64,000 nt of DNA. It comes from Aquila chrysaetos chrysaetos. Lineage: Eukaryota; Chordata; Aves; Accipitriformes; Accipitridae. The stretch covers positions 42,679,505-42,743,504 of the forward strand of contig NC_044009.1 of NCBI RefSeq assembly GCF_900496995.4. The letters run 5' to 3'. Shown here piece by piece: positions 1 through 11,456 of the stretch. A model generated the notes under the pieces. That model saw only the letters and a list, made by a program, of their open reading frames with translations, was not told the DNA's origin and did no database searches. A program made the position numbers and the translations under genes. Within the stretch, counting starts at the first letter, position 1. The number at the start of each line of letters is the position of its first letter.

Positions 1-3000
1 AATGCTAAACATACTGTAAGTTCAAACAAGAGCAAAGAATCTCTCAGGAGCTGAAAAGACAGGAGAAGGTGTAAATCTCTCTTCACCTGTAAGGAGGTCT
101 TGTTATCTTTTCCTTCTCCAAGAAAAATGAAAAGGACAGAAACTTGTGTTGGGGTGCTGAGAACCTCTAAAATATGACCCTGGTGATTTTCCTTCCCTCT
201 TTTTTCATGGATCTGGTTAATCAAAGAGTTCAGCTATTCATCTTCCTAATGAAATACTTCCATCGCTGCGGACAGAAGGCAACAGCTGTTTGACCAGCCT
301 GAAATACGAAGGTGGCGGTCCGAAACCTCCCGAGATGCCGACTTTTAAAGTCGCACTAGGCACATCATCTCAATTTTTCCAGCTGAATATATGGGGGGAC
401 CTTCCCCAAAATTTTCATCTTAAGGCAGCCTTGGAAGACACTCATCTCCCCCTTCCGCACAGGTGATTTCCATAGCGGACTCCTGTTACAGTAAATTACT
501 TTTAATTTATTACGAGAGTCATTTCCACAGGATATCCAGGTTGAGCCGGGCAGCGTGTTTGCACTGGGGCACGTCCAAGGCTGGCCGGGGTGGAAGACAC
601 CAGGCCACGGCCGAGGGCTGTCCCTGCCCGCGACGCCGGCGGGGGCTCTGCGCCCACCGAGGCGGCAGCAACCAGGGCAGCGGTGACGCTCTTTGCTCCC
701 GGATTGCTGGTGTCCAGCAGCACAAGGGGTACCGAGCGAGTTTCACTTGCAAAATCCACGATCTGGGCTTCGGGCTTTAAAAAAAAGAAATGGAACCGCG
801 CAAGTAAAGCCGAAGCAAACATCAACGGTATCAGCTTTGAATGCAGCAGCTTGTTTAAGCATGCCTGTGGCTATGAATGTGCCCTTCGATACCCGCCAAT
901 GCCCCAGCTCCCCCGGGTACGGCTATTAACTTCTACTGTCAATAACCGATTAAACAAATCTCCAACCGAGGATTCAGCACAGAGGCTGCACGCTGCAAAT
1001 GAAATGCCTCAGGCTCGAACTCCGAGTCTGCTATTTTTTCCAACCCAAATGTCAATAAAAGCATTGTCAGGCCTCTATTTTCAGCCAGTTGCATCTGCAG
1101 ATACCGTTGCACCACGCTGCTGCTGGGTATAATCTGCAGATTGAGCAGCCTTGCTGATGGCTGCTGAAGAGCCACGCTGAGTTTTCTCCGGTCCCAAGAA
1201 CTTTCTGCCCCAAGAGCTTCGGAAAAGGGATTTTTGCTGTACCCCATGTGAATATTGCACCAAAAAAATGAAAAGCGGTGGCTGCCTGGGTCGCTCCCAT
1301 ACAGGGCCAGTCTGTGAGCGCAGGAAGCAGTGAATCAAGCTGGACAGCTGGAGGAAAACTTAGCATGCCCTAGGCTAAAAGCAAAAAGAGGATAAGTAGG
1401 TCCTGTCAGTAATTCTCAGTCATCGCCGAGGCATGACCGTGTCAGAGCCCTGCATTGACGGGTCTCTGCTGCCCGCAAGGTGGTTAACTCTAACCCGGGA
1501 GTGCGAAGCCCTGGACTTTCTCTATGGGTCTCATTCAGACAGGCTGCTTGGGCTCATTCATACCAAACAAGAGCCTTCTTAGCGTTTTTTTTTTTTTTTT
1601 TGCTGGCTGTTACCACATACCCAGGCGTTTCATTCCTTGTTCACATTCAGAAGTTATATTCCAGCTCCTGGACATAGCAAGAGCTCAGAACATAAATAGG
1701 TTCTATAAAGTAAAATGTAGCTTGTTTGACTGAGTTACAATTTGCACAGAGATTAACACTTTTGTTTCCAAACCCTACAACAGAGTCCAAAGCCTCTCCT
1801 CCAGAGCTGCTGCTCTGGCAGCAGTGCACGGGCTAACAGCAAAAATAATGGGCTTTATAAAGCAAACACTTGAGTTTGTACCCTGGCTACCCAGCCCCAG
1901 CTCTCCCACGGCTTCACTTGCCCATCTGCATGGAAGTAGGATAATATTTACCTCCATTCCTGACTGCTGGATTTGGGGGAGTTTACTTAGTAACGGCAAT
2001 ATCTGAAGGAAAACCAATGTCTCCTCCTTCCACCGGGTGCCATGACCAAAGCAGCCCACGCTCCTGTGGCCAGCCACGGGGTGACATTCCTCCTGGTGGC
2101 AGCTTTTGAAGTTTCCAAGTATGCTTTTCTTTCCACTTTGGAGCAACACCAAAGCGTTTCCAGCATTGTTGTGAAAGCAGAGCTTTGTGAAGCCCTCTGA
2201 TTTTGGACTGAAACCCGAGCTTTTTGAGTTGGAGTAAAAACACGCAGGATTTTCCAGATGCAAGTCTTTGCTGTGCTTGATTCAGTGCAGTCTTTCCTGA
2301 ATCAGGCAAAGGAAGGACCTGAAGATGCTCATGCCAGTCCAGATCCTTCCAGATGCTGGGGCGAGTCACCCAGTAAGACTGGAAGAAACTCAGTCTGCTC
2401 CTTGATTCCGATATGTTTAATGAAACCACTCCTGAACATCAACTAAACTTCTTACAATGGGGAAAATTCCATCCCGGATTTAGTTGGGATTACTCCAGAG
2501 GAAAATAATCCACCCCCCCTGGACCGCTGAGCTCCACACCCCACATACGGTCCTTCACACTAATGCCGCTGAGTCCTAAGCCCTGCACCCTGTTTCATTT
2601 TGCAGAGCAGCGTCCAGCAGGCACGAAGAACATCTCCAGATGACATCCTTCCCTTGGGCTGAACCGCAGGAGAGCCCAAAAAAGCAGACAAAGACAGTGC
2701 ATCCCACTAGACAGCTGAGATTTTAATACATCAAACTACTGATGCAGAGCAAGATAGGAAACTCTCATGAAAGGTACTCAACAAATTTACTCATAAAGAT
2801 GCTCCAGGCAATCAGACCTCATTCTAAACCTGTTCTGCAAGAAATCCTAGTTTGGGCGGCTCCTCAAACGGAGACGAATGTACTGGCTTGCTTGGGGAAA
2901 AAAAAAGAAAAAAACCCAACAAACTGATGTGCTTCATTCTTTGCACAGCTAAGTGTAAAAAAAGATGATTTTATTTATGCTTGCAATAAGCATTCTAACA

Positions 3001-4085
3001 GCCTCGTCCCCGAGATGGTCTGCTGCATTACAGAGCCATCAATTCTAAGGATCAGACCCACTAAATAAATAAATAAATTTTTAAAAGCTAAGAAAGTCTT
3101 TTCCGAGTTTTTGCAGTTGCGTGCCACAGCACTCTGCAAGACGAGCCTCTTGTTAAGATCGCTCATTAAAACATTAAGCACTGAGAGTAATGGTGGACTT
3201 GGGCATTTTGTGGGCTCCCTTCATACAAAAAAGTTTCCCCAAGTGCTCAGAGAGGAGAGAAACCCCGTTTCCAGTACTACTGGAGCAGAGCCACAAACTG
3301 CGCCGCGGTCTCCGAGCGTGTCCAGGAGCCGTGAGAGCATCCCCACTGGGGACAAGGACTGCTCCCTGGACGCAACGCATACGTGGGGGAACGATAAAAG
3401 GTAAGAGTGGGGTAATGATGTAAGGTGAGGGGAGTCACGGGCAGCGCGAACGCTTGTGGCTTCATGCTGCTGTTGCTCGTCCAATCAATTAGTACACACG
3501 GCTCAGACAAACATCCCAGGGAAGTGCTTTTCCCTGAATAGAAGTGGTTATAGCTGGTTCCATTAAAGTATATATATATATAGCGAGAGAGGTGCGTATA
3601 TAGCTGTTCCACGCTTTTTAAGGCGAAGGCGTAAAATCCCGCAGCGCAGAGCCCAAGGATGCGGTCCGTGCCCACCAGCGCTGCTGGAGCGCGGGTCCCC
3701 ACCGCCCCGCAACCGGGGGCAGGGCGGGCGGGGGGGACCCGCGGTGCAGCCCCCCGCCGGGGCTCGGGGACGCCCCGGGGCCGGACGGCGGCGGGGGGGG
3801 GAAGCGCTGAGAAGCCCCGGCACCGGCCGCCCCCCGGGCCGGGGTGGGGGGGGGGGCCGGGCGGCGAGCCGCGTCCCGCCGGCACCGGGGCTGGAGGGGG
3901 GAACGGGCGCACAGGCAAAACGCAGCGGCGGGGAGATGGGAGCGGGGCTGAGGCGGCCGGAAAGGGCCGGGGAGGCAAAAATAAAAACCGTACCAAAAGT
4001 GCACCGAAGCGGGTTTGGGGGCTAATCCGCCTTCCGGGGCGGCGTTCGCAGGGCCCGGGGCGGCGGGGAGCGGAGCGGCCCTTAC
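1..4085 (-). other. putative ITGB5 intron 1, proximal part (no exon seen)
   Basis: This stretch follows the splice donor of the candidate ITGB5 first exon on the minus strand. I looked for an integrin beta exon 2, with its N-terminal cysteine-rich PSI sequence, and saw none, so that exon should lie left of the window. The stretch is mostly unique sequence. It holds a short (TAAA)n run near 3062-3080, an AT dinucleotide run near 3568-3582 and a poly-T run near 1585-1601. Short open frames here are not gene-like. Assignment as intron rests only on the exon 1 call. Confidence 0.45.
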
Positions 4086-4192
4086 CTCTGCCGGGCTGCA
4101 GCGGGGCGGCCAGGAGGAGGAGGCGGAGGGAGGAGGAGCGGGGGGGGCCGGCGGGCGGCGGCGGGGGCCGGCAGCCCCCCTCGGCGGGGCAT
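4086..4192 (-). CDS. ITGB5: integrin beta-5, candidate first coding exon (signal peptide), frame-disrupted
   Basis: Integrin beta-5 pairs with alpha-v to form a vitronectin receptor at the plasma membrane. The minus-strand ATG at 4192-4190 has a strong Kozak context (CACCATGC) and begins Met-Pro-Arg, like human ITGB5. A consensus donor (GAG/GTAAG) follows at 4085. The ATG frame gives a Pro/Ala/Arg-rich peptide without a hydrophobic core. The next frame gives LRLLLLAAPLQPGRG, a good signal-peptide core, and reaches the donor in phase 1, as integrin beta first exons do. One extra base, for example in the 8-C run (plus 4140-4147) or the 6-G run (plus 4175-4180), would explain this. It may be an assembly error. 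Support is synteny (ITGB5 lies next to MUC13), the MPR start and the phase. Only this exon is in the window. Confidence 0.5.
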
Positions 4193-4258
4193 GGTGCGGG
4201 CGGCCGGGGCGGCCGGGCAGCCCTTCCCGGCCGGGCCCTCCCCGCCGCCTTTTGTGCA

Positions 4259-4284
4259 GCCGCGGCGGCGGCGGCGGCGGCGGG
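4259..4284. repeat. CGG/GCC trinucleotide repeat in presumed ITGB5 5' UTR
   Basis: About eight uninterrupted CGG triplets on the plus strand, followed by GGA triplets. It lies 70-90 bases upstream of the candidate ITGB5 start codon, so on the transcript it would be a GCC-rich 5' UTR tract. Such tracts vary in length and are hard to sequence. Confidence 0.8.
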
Positions 4285-4355
4285 AGGAGGAGGAGGAGGC
4301 GGCGGGGGCGGCGCCGGGAGCTGCCCCGGGGGCGGCGGGCGCCGCGCTCCGCCGC

Positions 4356-4388
4356 GGGACGGGACGGGACGGGACGGGACGGGGCGGG
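4356..4388 (+). repeat. GGGAC pentamer repeat, G-quadruplex motif
   Basis: Seven G runs of at least three bases, spaced by AC or single bases, lie in 33 bases (GGGAC repeated five times, then GGGGCGGG). This satisfies the G3+N1-7 quadruplex rule on the plus strand, with a C-rich strand able to form an i-motif opposite. It sits about 165 bases upstream of the candidate ITGB5 ATG, in the core promoter or 5' UTR. Confidence 0.85.
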
Positions 4389-4499
4389 TGTGCGTGTCTG
4401 TGTGTCTGTCCCGCTCCCGAGGGGTTGCGCTGCCACCTCCCCGCCCCGCCGCGCAGGGAGGGGTAAGCCCGTCCCCCGCGGGCGCGGAGCGGGCAGACG

Positions 4500-4856
4500 C
4501 GGGCACGGCCGGGCCCACGCACACGTGGGGATGCGTGGGCACGGGGAGACACACGCGCACACACCCCCCCCGCACGAACGCCCACACTCGTACACACACG
4601 CGCGTACGTGCGCGCCCGCCTGTGCATGCCCACGCACATGCATGCACATTTCACGCGTGCGTGCACCCGCCTGCACACGCGTACACGCACGCGGGTACCT
4701 GCACACAGATGCATGCGCACCTGCGCATCTGTCACGGACACGCGCGCGCACGTACGCGGGCACACCCAGACACGTGCCTACAGGCAGACGCGCAAAGCGT
4801 GGACAGGCACACGCGTGAACAGGCACACGCGTGCCCACGTACCCACAGGCACGTGA
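4500..4856. repeat. CA/CG-rich alternating purine-pyrimidine tract
   Basis: About 350 bases consist almost wholly of alternating purine-pyrimidine steps (CACACGCGCACAC, GCATGCACAT, ACACGCGTACACG). It is a degenerate CA/TG microsatellite enriched in CG steps, the composition most prone to Z-DNA. It abuts the upstream edge of the CpG island. It throws up long open frames on both strands, which are compositional and not genes. Confidence 0.85.
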
Positions 4857-7800
4857 ATAATGGCGTGGCCTCCTCTCCCGGCTCACGGCGGGGCTTGCGC
4901 TCGTTTCCCCACGGGTCGGCGGCCGCTCTTACGTGGCGTTTTCCTGCTCCAGGGATTTTCTCTGTGCAAACAAACTGCATCCATCTGTTCAAGGGCTCTC
5001 TAAGCAAGGGCGTCCGGGCAGCGCTGCCCTGCCTGCCGGCTTTTTGGCACTGTCCGCGCAACCACCGCCTGTCCCTGGTGCGATGGGACATCAACACTTC
5101 AGATCGAAAGGAAACGGCAGATTTATGGTGGTGTTTGGGTTGCTGGGGAGCTTTCCGTTTTCTTCTGTTTTTAAAAGAAATCATAAATCAACTGTAGAGC
5201 TGATCACTGATTTTAAAGGCAATTTATAGTAACAGTTAACTACCCGTGGCCTGCAGACCTTCATGCCGCTTCAGCATAATGTCTACTAGATCTCACCATT
5301 AGATCTTGCTTAAAACACATGCCCTCAGTCCAATACGTTGCATTGCTGTTCTCAGAAAGAAGTGATTAACTGTAATGCCACCTGCCAAAATTTCCCCTTA
5401 TTTGCAGTGATTTCCAGCGCTGCTTTCATAAACCTCACTGATTTCTTCAGCCTCTCCATATCCCTAGGAGACACCAGGTTTGGGTTTAAAGTCACTGTTG
5501 TCTTAGGAAATACACACCCGCAAAAGTTGCAACATTTTAACTGTCCCGGTGCTGCTAAATCACAGTAACTCCCGGTGTGTTTTGCAAGTAGTGCAAAAAT
5601 ACTACTAAATGCCTCACCAAAACTGCTGCTGTGGTAGAAAGGTGGTGCGTGGGCCAGGCTGTGACCTACAAGCTGCCCTCGAGCCGTCAGCTGTGCGTGG
5701 GGAAAGGGACAGCATCAGCATCAGTGATAAAGTGCATGCCGTCACCCTTTATTAATAATAAAATTAATACCGGCCATGTCGTGACTGACCTGGAAATGCA
5801 AAACGTGGTGTGAGGGACTTCAAAGCCGGTTGTTCCTCTGTGGTGTATTTTTAATATTTCTGTGAAAAGAAAGAAAATGAAATGCAAATCCTGTGTTTGC
5901 AGGAGATAAAGTACCTGATACGAGCCTTAATGCCCAGAGAAGCCTCATGCAGACCTGGAAGTCCCTTCTCAGATCTTCTGGCCATGCCCAAGTACCCCGA
6001 GACACAACCACATGTACAAACATTCATAAATAAACTTGTGTGTGAGAGCTTTAATCACCTGGTCATAGGAGCAGGGACATCCTCCACCCTCGTCCCTCAT
6101 CTCTCATCCCTCCTCCCTTGTCCCTGTGTCCTGCCGTGCCACCCAGGGAGCACCGGGGCAAAGGAGCGGATGCACAGGAGCCAGTGGTGAATGAGCAAGA
6201 GGGAGAAAGAAAAAGCAGGGTCATGGGAGGAAGAAAGTGCTTGGAGGGAAGAAAACCACCTTGTGAGACTCAACTGTGGCATCTCAAGTAGCAGAGAAGA
6301 GGATTTGAGGAAAAGGGGGATGACTTTCAGAAGGAACGTACTGCAGCGGGACCGGAGCCAGGCAAGGCGTAGGAGCTCACCAGTTACCGGTTATATTTAG
6401 CCGGGCTGAGCCGAGGTCGCGTGCCTGCCCTTGCTTTCCGTGGGCGCCTGCAGCATCGCCTCAAGCACCCGGTGCCCGCCGTGCCCAGGCTGACCTCGCC
6501 CCGCAGCCCCCAGGAGAAACCCCTGAGAGAAGGGAGGTCAGGAGCTGCTACTACACATGGTTTTTGAGCCGTGGGCTGTTGTCAGTGCTCAACATCTGCT
6601 ACCTGTCATGTACCCTTATCATTGCATTTTTCAAGCCAAACCTTGTGAAGGTCCTGCAAATTCACAGACCGTCTATCTCATCCCGGTAGACCACCGCTGA
6701 CCCACAGACCATGGTGTGGGCCCGGGGCTTTACAGGGAAAGACCCTGCAGAGCCGCAGGGGACGTGGTGCCACAGCTTCCCAACGAGAACGGCATTAATA
6801 CCCTTCTTTGAAGCCAGCGCTGCGCTCTTGCCCCCGCATGCAGCAGCGAAAGGGGATGTAATTGCGCTAATGACCAAGCGAGCAGCTGGAACCTCAACAG
6901 GGGGACTTTGCGGTGGTTGAACGTGGGGAATGCACCCGCCACCGGGCAGGCAGCTCAGCTCCGGAGCGAGAAGGAGGCCTCGTGTCCCTGAGGTCAGCCA
7001 TGGGCCAAGAAATGAAGCATCAGCAGGGTAACGTATGGCCTGAAATGAAGTCCCCGGAGAGGGTGTTGTCTGTATAAATCCTTCCTGCTTGCTGGTGATC
7101 AGGGCGCTGGACCAATGTGTGCTGGCTGCTTTTCTGGAGTCAGGGACGCGGTGGCAGTAGATGCCCGGAAAGACGATTGCGTCCATGTACGAAACTGGAT
7201 AAGCCCTTCATCTTCCTCCTGGGATTCCCTTGTGCTGAATAAGGGACTGAGAAAAAAAGCTTTTAGTGCCCATATGTTAACGAGATTATTAAGGACAAAG
7301 GGATCATGCAAACCGGTAGAAGATGAGTTTGAGGCAGCACAATGATTTGGGGATGGGAAGTCAAAGAAGGGCTCTATCTCCTGGGGATCGTGAAAGGACA
7401 ACCTGCAACAAAATCACTCTTGATCTCCGGGAGCAGCCATCACTTCTGCCCGTGTCTTTTCTCTCTTGACCCTCATGTGTCCTGTCTACAAAATACCATT
7501 CTTGAGGATCACTTAGTCCGTGGTCCCTTAGGTTCCTTCAAGTATTTAGGTGCCACACTGGCCCTTGAACTTGGGTTATGAGTATCATTGCACAGTTCTG
7601 CTGGAACAGAGAGAGGAAAAACCCCGGGCTGGAAAGGCCTGATCTTTGTGCTTGCTTTCTTATCACTTGCATTTTAAAGCTATATGGTCAAAGCAGGACA
7701 TAAACCCAGCGTATCTGACCTAGGCATGCATCTGCAAGCGATGCAATGGTAAGTTAGTTCTTTGGCTCTTTTATTATCAGTCAAAACAAATAAAATGCTT

Positions 7801-10800
7801 TATCAGAGATACTTCGGGAGTTTTAAAGATAGGTTTCCATTGTCATATCTTCCTCACGGCAGGAAGGGTGGAAAAAAGCATCTGAGTCACGTCTAGATAT
7901 CTGCCATGGCACCGACGAGGTTCTAGATTTTCAGCGATGACTCCTCTTTCTGCACCAGTCTGAGCAAAATGCCGGTCCCAGGGCCCCAGCTCATGGCTAC
8001 AGCCTGTTTCAGGGTGACACTCCACCTCTTCCTTAATGATCCTGCAGTGAAATCCTGGGACATCTCTGACTTTCTCCCATTTCTAGACTCTGTGGCAGAA
8101 GTTTAGGGTTGCTACTTACTAGCAGCTGCAGCTGGAAGAGACATCTTCTGACTGGATATAACTCATTATAACCTTGTTATTGGATATAACTCATTCAACC
8201 ACCATATCTGCAGTAAGTTCAGAAGCCATAGGATCTCAGGCACAGCTCTCTAGTGTGCCAGAAAGACCAGCTAAGACAGCTAAGATTACCCATTTCCAGA
8301 AGTCACAGTGAAGCCAGTGACGGCTGGAAGAGGAATCCAGATGTAGCCTGGCCTCCGGCACCACTGGCACACAGCAGGTCCTGAACGTCCCTCAGTCCTT
8401 TGGTCCAAGCAGCTCTCCATACAACAAAAGATGGGCAAAACTGGATCCTAGATGATGATCAAGCCGGGCTGATTTGTGGATTGGTAATGAAAAGGAGTTT
8501 TGGGGGAGCTAGGGTCAAGTTGGGGCATAGGATCAGGGATATGAAAAAAAAAAGGCAAATTTGTTTGAACCTAGGGGACCTCCACCATGTTACAAACAGT
8601 TCTGGTATTAGGAAAACACTTTCTCTTCCTTTCCAGTTCCTCACCGTGCTGTTTGCCGGGTCTTCCTGGCTGCACCGCGGTGGGAAGTGGGAGCACAGAG
8701 GGACATGCCGTGGGCACCATGTGGCTTTGCTGTCCCCGTGCTGCCTCCCACCACAAGCCAGCCCACAGACCTGGCTGCTGGGGTTTTCACAACAATGGAA
8801 AAAGTTTGTCTCCTGCTTTTTCCGTGGAAGCTACAAAAGAATTCCAATTCACACAAAATCCTTGTCAGTAATAGGCAACTATCGCATGCCAAAAAATGAC
8901 AATCCTGAATTTCATTCTTTCTTATACAGTATGTGCTACCCTCCGGCTAAAGCTGCAGTTCATGTTGCTGTTGCCTGCTGTAAAAATAGATTTGAAAATA
9001 TCTATTTTTACCATCCGAGGAGCAACCTCTGCTCTCTGCTACTCAAGAGCAACGCTACCACTCCCAACCTGCTGAGAAGGAGCATTGCAATACTGCGGGG
9101 AAGAAGAGAACAGCACCTGAAGTCGCCTTGCCAAGTTTTGTCCCTCTCCTACGTGAAAAAAGGCAGGGTTCAGAATAAATCTCTGTGCAAGTCCATGCCT
9201 GGAACTGCTGGGCTGGAAAGCAAGGGATGTACACAGGGGAGATTCTCCTCATGCCTCTAAGGTGCGTAAACTTGAGTCCTTCAAACAGTGGCGATGGAGC
9301 CAGACCAACCCTGGCAAGTTTAGGAGTTCCTACAGCTCCTGGAGCAGGCTGGGGGACACTTGGCTGCCTGAGAGGCTATTTTCATAAGGGGCTTACCGAC
9401 GTGCTGAACTGAAATGGGTGACAGATGTCTCCAGCCATGAGCCACCCCAAAAAATCTGCCCCGATCCCCGGAGTTAAGGACCGTGCCATCAAAGGGATGG
9501 GCATGGCAACGCACAAGGCTGTGACACAGGAGAGGGTTAAAAATTAGCAGCTCACTGGAAACCTGCCTGTGGCTTCTGTTAATGGTTAGCCCCAATTAAA
9601 ATACGCTCATTAAAAGGTTTTGCCTTCCTCTTGGCTTTTCCTGCAACTGCAAAGAGACAGCTCCATCTTGCGGCCAGGGACTCTGGCCAAGTCTCAAAGA
9701 GGAGGGAGCGGGAGGAGAGTTTGAGAGCCTGAAGGTCCGTCCCTTGCACGGTGTATTAAGAAATATTCTCTCTTCCTGCACATCTCGCCTCAAATAAACT
9801 GGACCCGTTTTGATTAGTACTCCGGGAATGCCACAAAAGCCAGGAGCATTTACTGGGTGCATCTAGCAGAGGGTTTCTCATAAATGGAAAGCCCAAAGAG
9901 ATTTCCTTTGTATGCATGCCTGTGGGAGAAGCATCATTAAATACGGTTTAATATGTCAGCAGGTAGAGCCAGCTAGGCTCGGCTCCACTCAAATCTCTGG
10001 CAATATTCCCACTGAACAGAGTAAAAGCCCAGGTCCCAAGCGCCCAGGCAAGCAGAGTGCTCCACGGGTACAAACGGCTTTCCAAGGAATTCACCCTGGA
10101 TCTGTGTGGTTTGGGCTTCCCAATGCCCCATGCAGCTTTTTCAAATCTCAGCTGACACTTGGCAATTTAATCACTATCTGAAATAAATCATTGGACTCTG
10201 GTTTTTTGCTTATTTTTCTGGCAAACTGTTTCGGCCCAGCATGAGCTTGCTGCAGAATCTGTTCACACCAACCTTGGAAGGACAAAACAGTTGAGAAATG
10301 ATGAAAAGTGTACAAGGAAAGACCTTGCTTTGAAAAAAATAATAACGTACTGTTACACATGTGCAGCACAAGCCCTGTTTCATTTATAGGAATGATATAT
10401 AGGCCCAAGTCCACAATTCCTCCCCAGGGACCCTTATTCCCATTAATGTCGGTACAAGTTAGGCACCAAAATTCCTGCCTGCGCTTGACCCCTGATTCCC
10501 ACCAATTTAAACATTCCTCTACTGGAGAGGGTATTAGGCACCTTAGCACTATAATAACCTCTTGAATTCATTGACAGTCCCAGATACGTAACAATTTTTA
10601 AAATTTTTGGCTGATATACCCCATAAAAGCATCTCTATGGATAAAAGACTTCAGAGAAAGCCTTTTTTTCCAAAGTCTCATTTATGTGGCAGACTTTCTT
10701 TCCCCAGCTACACCCAGATATCCATGACTAAAGGAGAGGCAGATATTCCCTAACGTTTAACCAGGCTCATGTCAGCAGGCACAGGGCAGACAGCAGTGAC

Positions 10801-10850
10801 ACCGGTGAGGGTCTAGGGGAGCCGTCTCAGGAGGGCTGAGAGTTTTCCTC
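4857..10850. other. intergenic DNA between ITGB5 and MUC13; no gene recognised
   Basis: I find no exon with homology I recognise and no RNA gene. Moderately GC-rich patches near 6100-6550 and 6700-7030 contain only short frames. A plus-strand frame of 286 codons at 8400-9260 is long for chance but has no domain, signal peptide or family resemblance. A 15-base direct repeat (tggatataactcatt) occurs twice near 8153 and 8179. Confidence 0.6.
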
Positions 10851-10855
10851 GCCCT

Positions 10856-11451
10856 TGTCAAGGTTTAACCCCAGCCGGCAACTGAGCACCACGCAGCCGC
10901 TCACTCACTTCCCCCCTACCCAGTGGGATGGGGGAGAGAATTGGAAAAAAACTAAAACTCATGGGCTGACATAAGAACTCTTCGGTAAAACAAAAAGGAA
11001 GGAAGAAACTAATGATGATAATAATGATAATAATAAAATTACAATAATAGTAAAAGAATTGGAATATATAAAACAAGTGATGCACAATGCAATTGCTCAC
11101 CACTCACCGACCGATGCCCAGTTAGTTCCCAAGCAGTGATGCGCCCCCCCGCCCCGGCCAACTCCCCCCAGTTTATATACTGGGCATGACGTCACATGGT
11201 CTGGAATACCCCTTTGGCCAGTTTGGGTCAGCTGCCCTGGCTGTGTCCCCTCCCAACTTCTTGTGCCCCTCCAGCCTTCTTGCTGGCTGGGCATGGGAAG
11301 CTGAAAAATCCTTGACTTAGTCTAAACACTGCTTAGCAACAACTGAAAACATCAGTGTGTTATCAACATTCTTCTCATACTGAACCCAAAACATAACACT
11401 ATACCAGCTACTAGAAAGAAAATCAACTCTATCCCAGCCAAAACGAGGACA
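10856..11451 (-). mobile_element. solo LTR of an avian endogenous retrovirus
   Basis: On the minus strand the element begins TGTCCTCGTTTTGGCTGG and ends GGGGTTAAACCTTGACA, so it has TG...CA termini. It holds a CRE-type site, a TATATAAA box, an AT-rich R/U5-like part and a C-rich distal part. The sequence matches, from memory, an LTR family very common in Neoaves. Flanking 5-base sequences are gccct (10851-10855) and gcctt (11452-11456), a probable target-site duplication with one change. No internal retroviral sequence or second LTR adjoins it, so it is a solo LTR left by recombination. It carries no genes. Confidence 0.85.
11172..11194 (-). promoter_or_regulatory. LTR U3 promoter elements: CRE and TATA box
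   Basis: TGACGTCA (11187-11194) lies just upstream, on the minus strand, of TATATAAA (11172-11179). This is the usual order for an LTR promoter reading leftward. If active, transcripts would start near 11145 and run toward ITGB5 on its coding strand. Confidence 0.7.
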
Positions 11452-11456
11452 GCCTT

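Larger units (their letters stand above)
3640..4490 (-). promoter_or_regulatory. ITGB5: CpG island promoter, probably of ITGB5
   Basis: GC content and CpG density rise abruptly at about 3650 and stay extreme to about 4490, against AT-rich flanks. The island covers the candidate ITGB5 first exon, the start of its intron and the presumed 5' UTR/promoter above 4192. No TATA box is evident, as is usual for a CpG-island promoter. GGGCGG-like Sp1 sites and G runs are abundant. Minus-strand direction is inferred from the start codon, splice donor and synteny. A bidirectional promoter cannot be excluded. Confidence 0.65.

Noticed and set aside
3277..5197. Very long open frames (over 400 codons) on both strands
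   Set aside because: They come from stop-poor GC-rich and CA/CG-repeat DNA; the peptides are Pro/Arg/Gly or His/Thr/Cys-rich low-complexity sequence in several frames at once.
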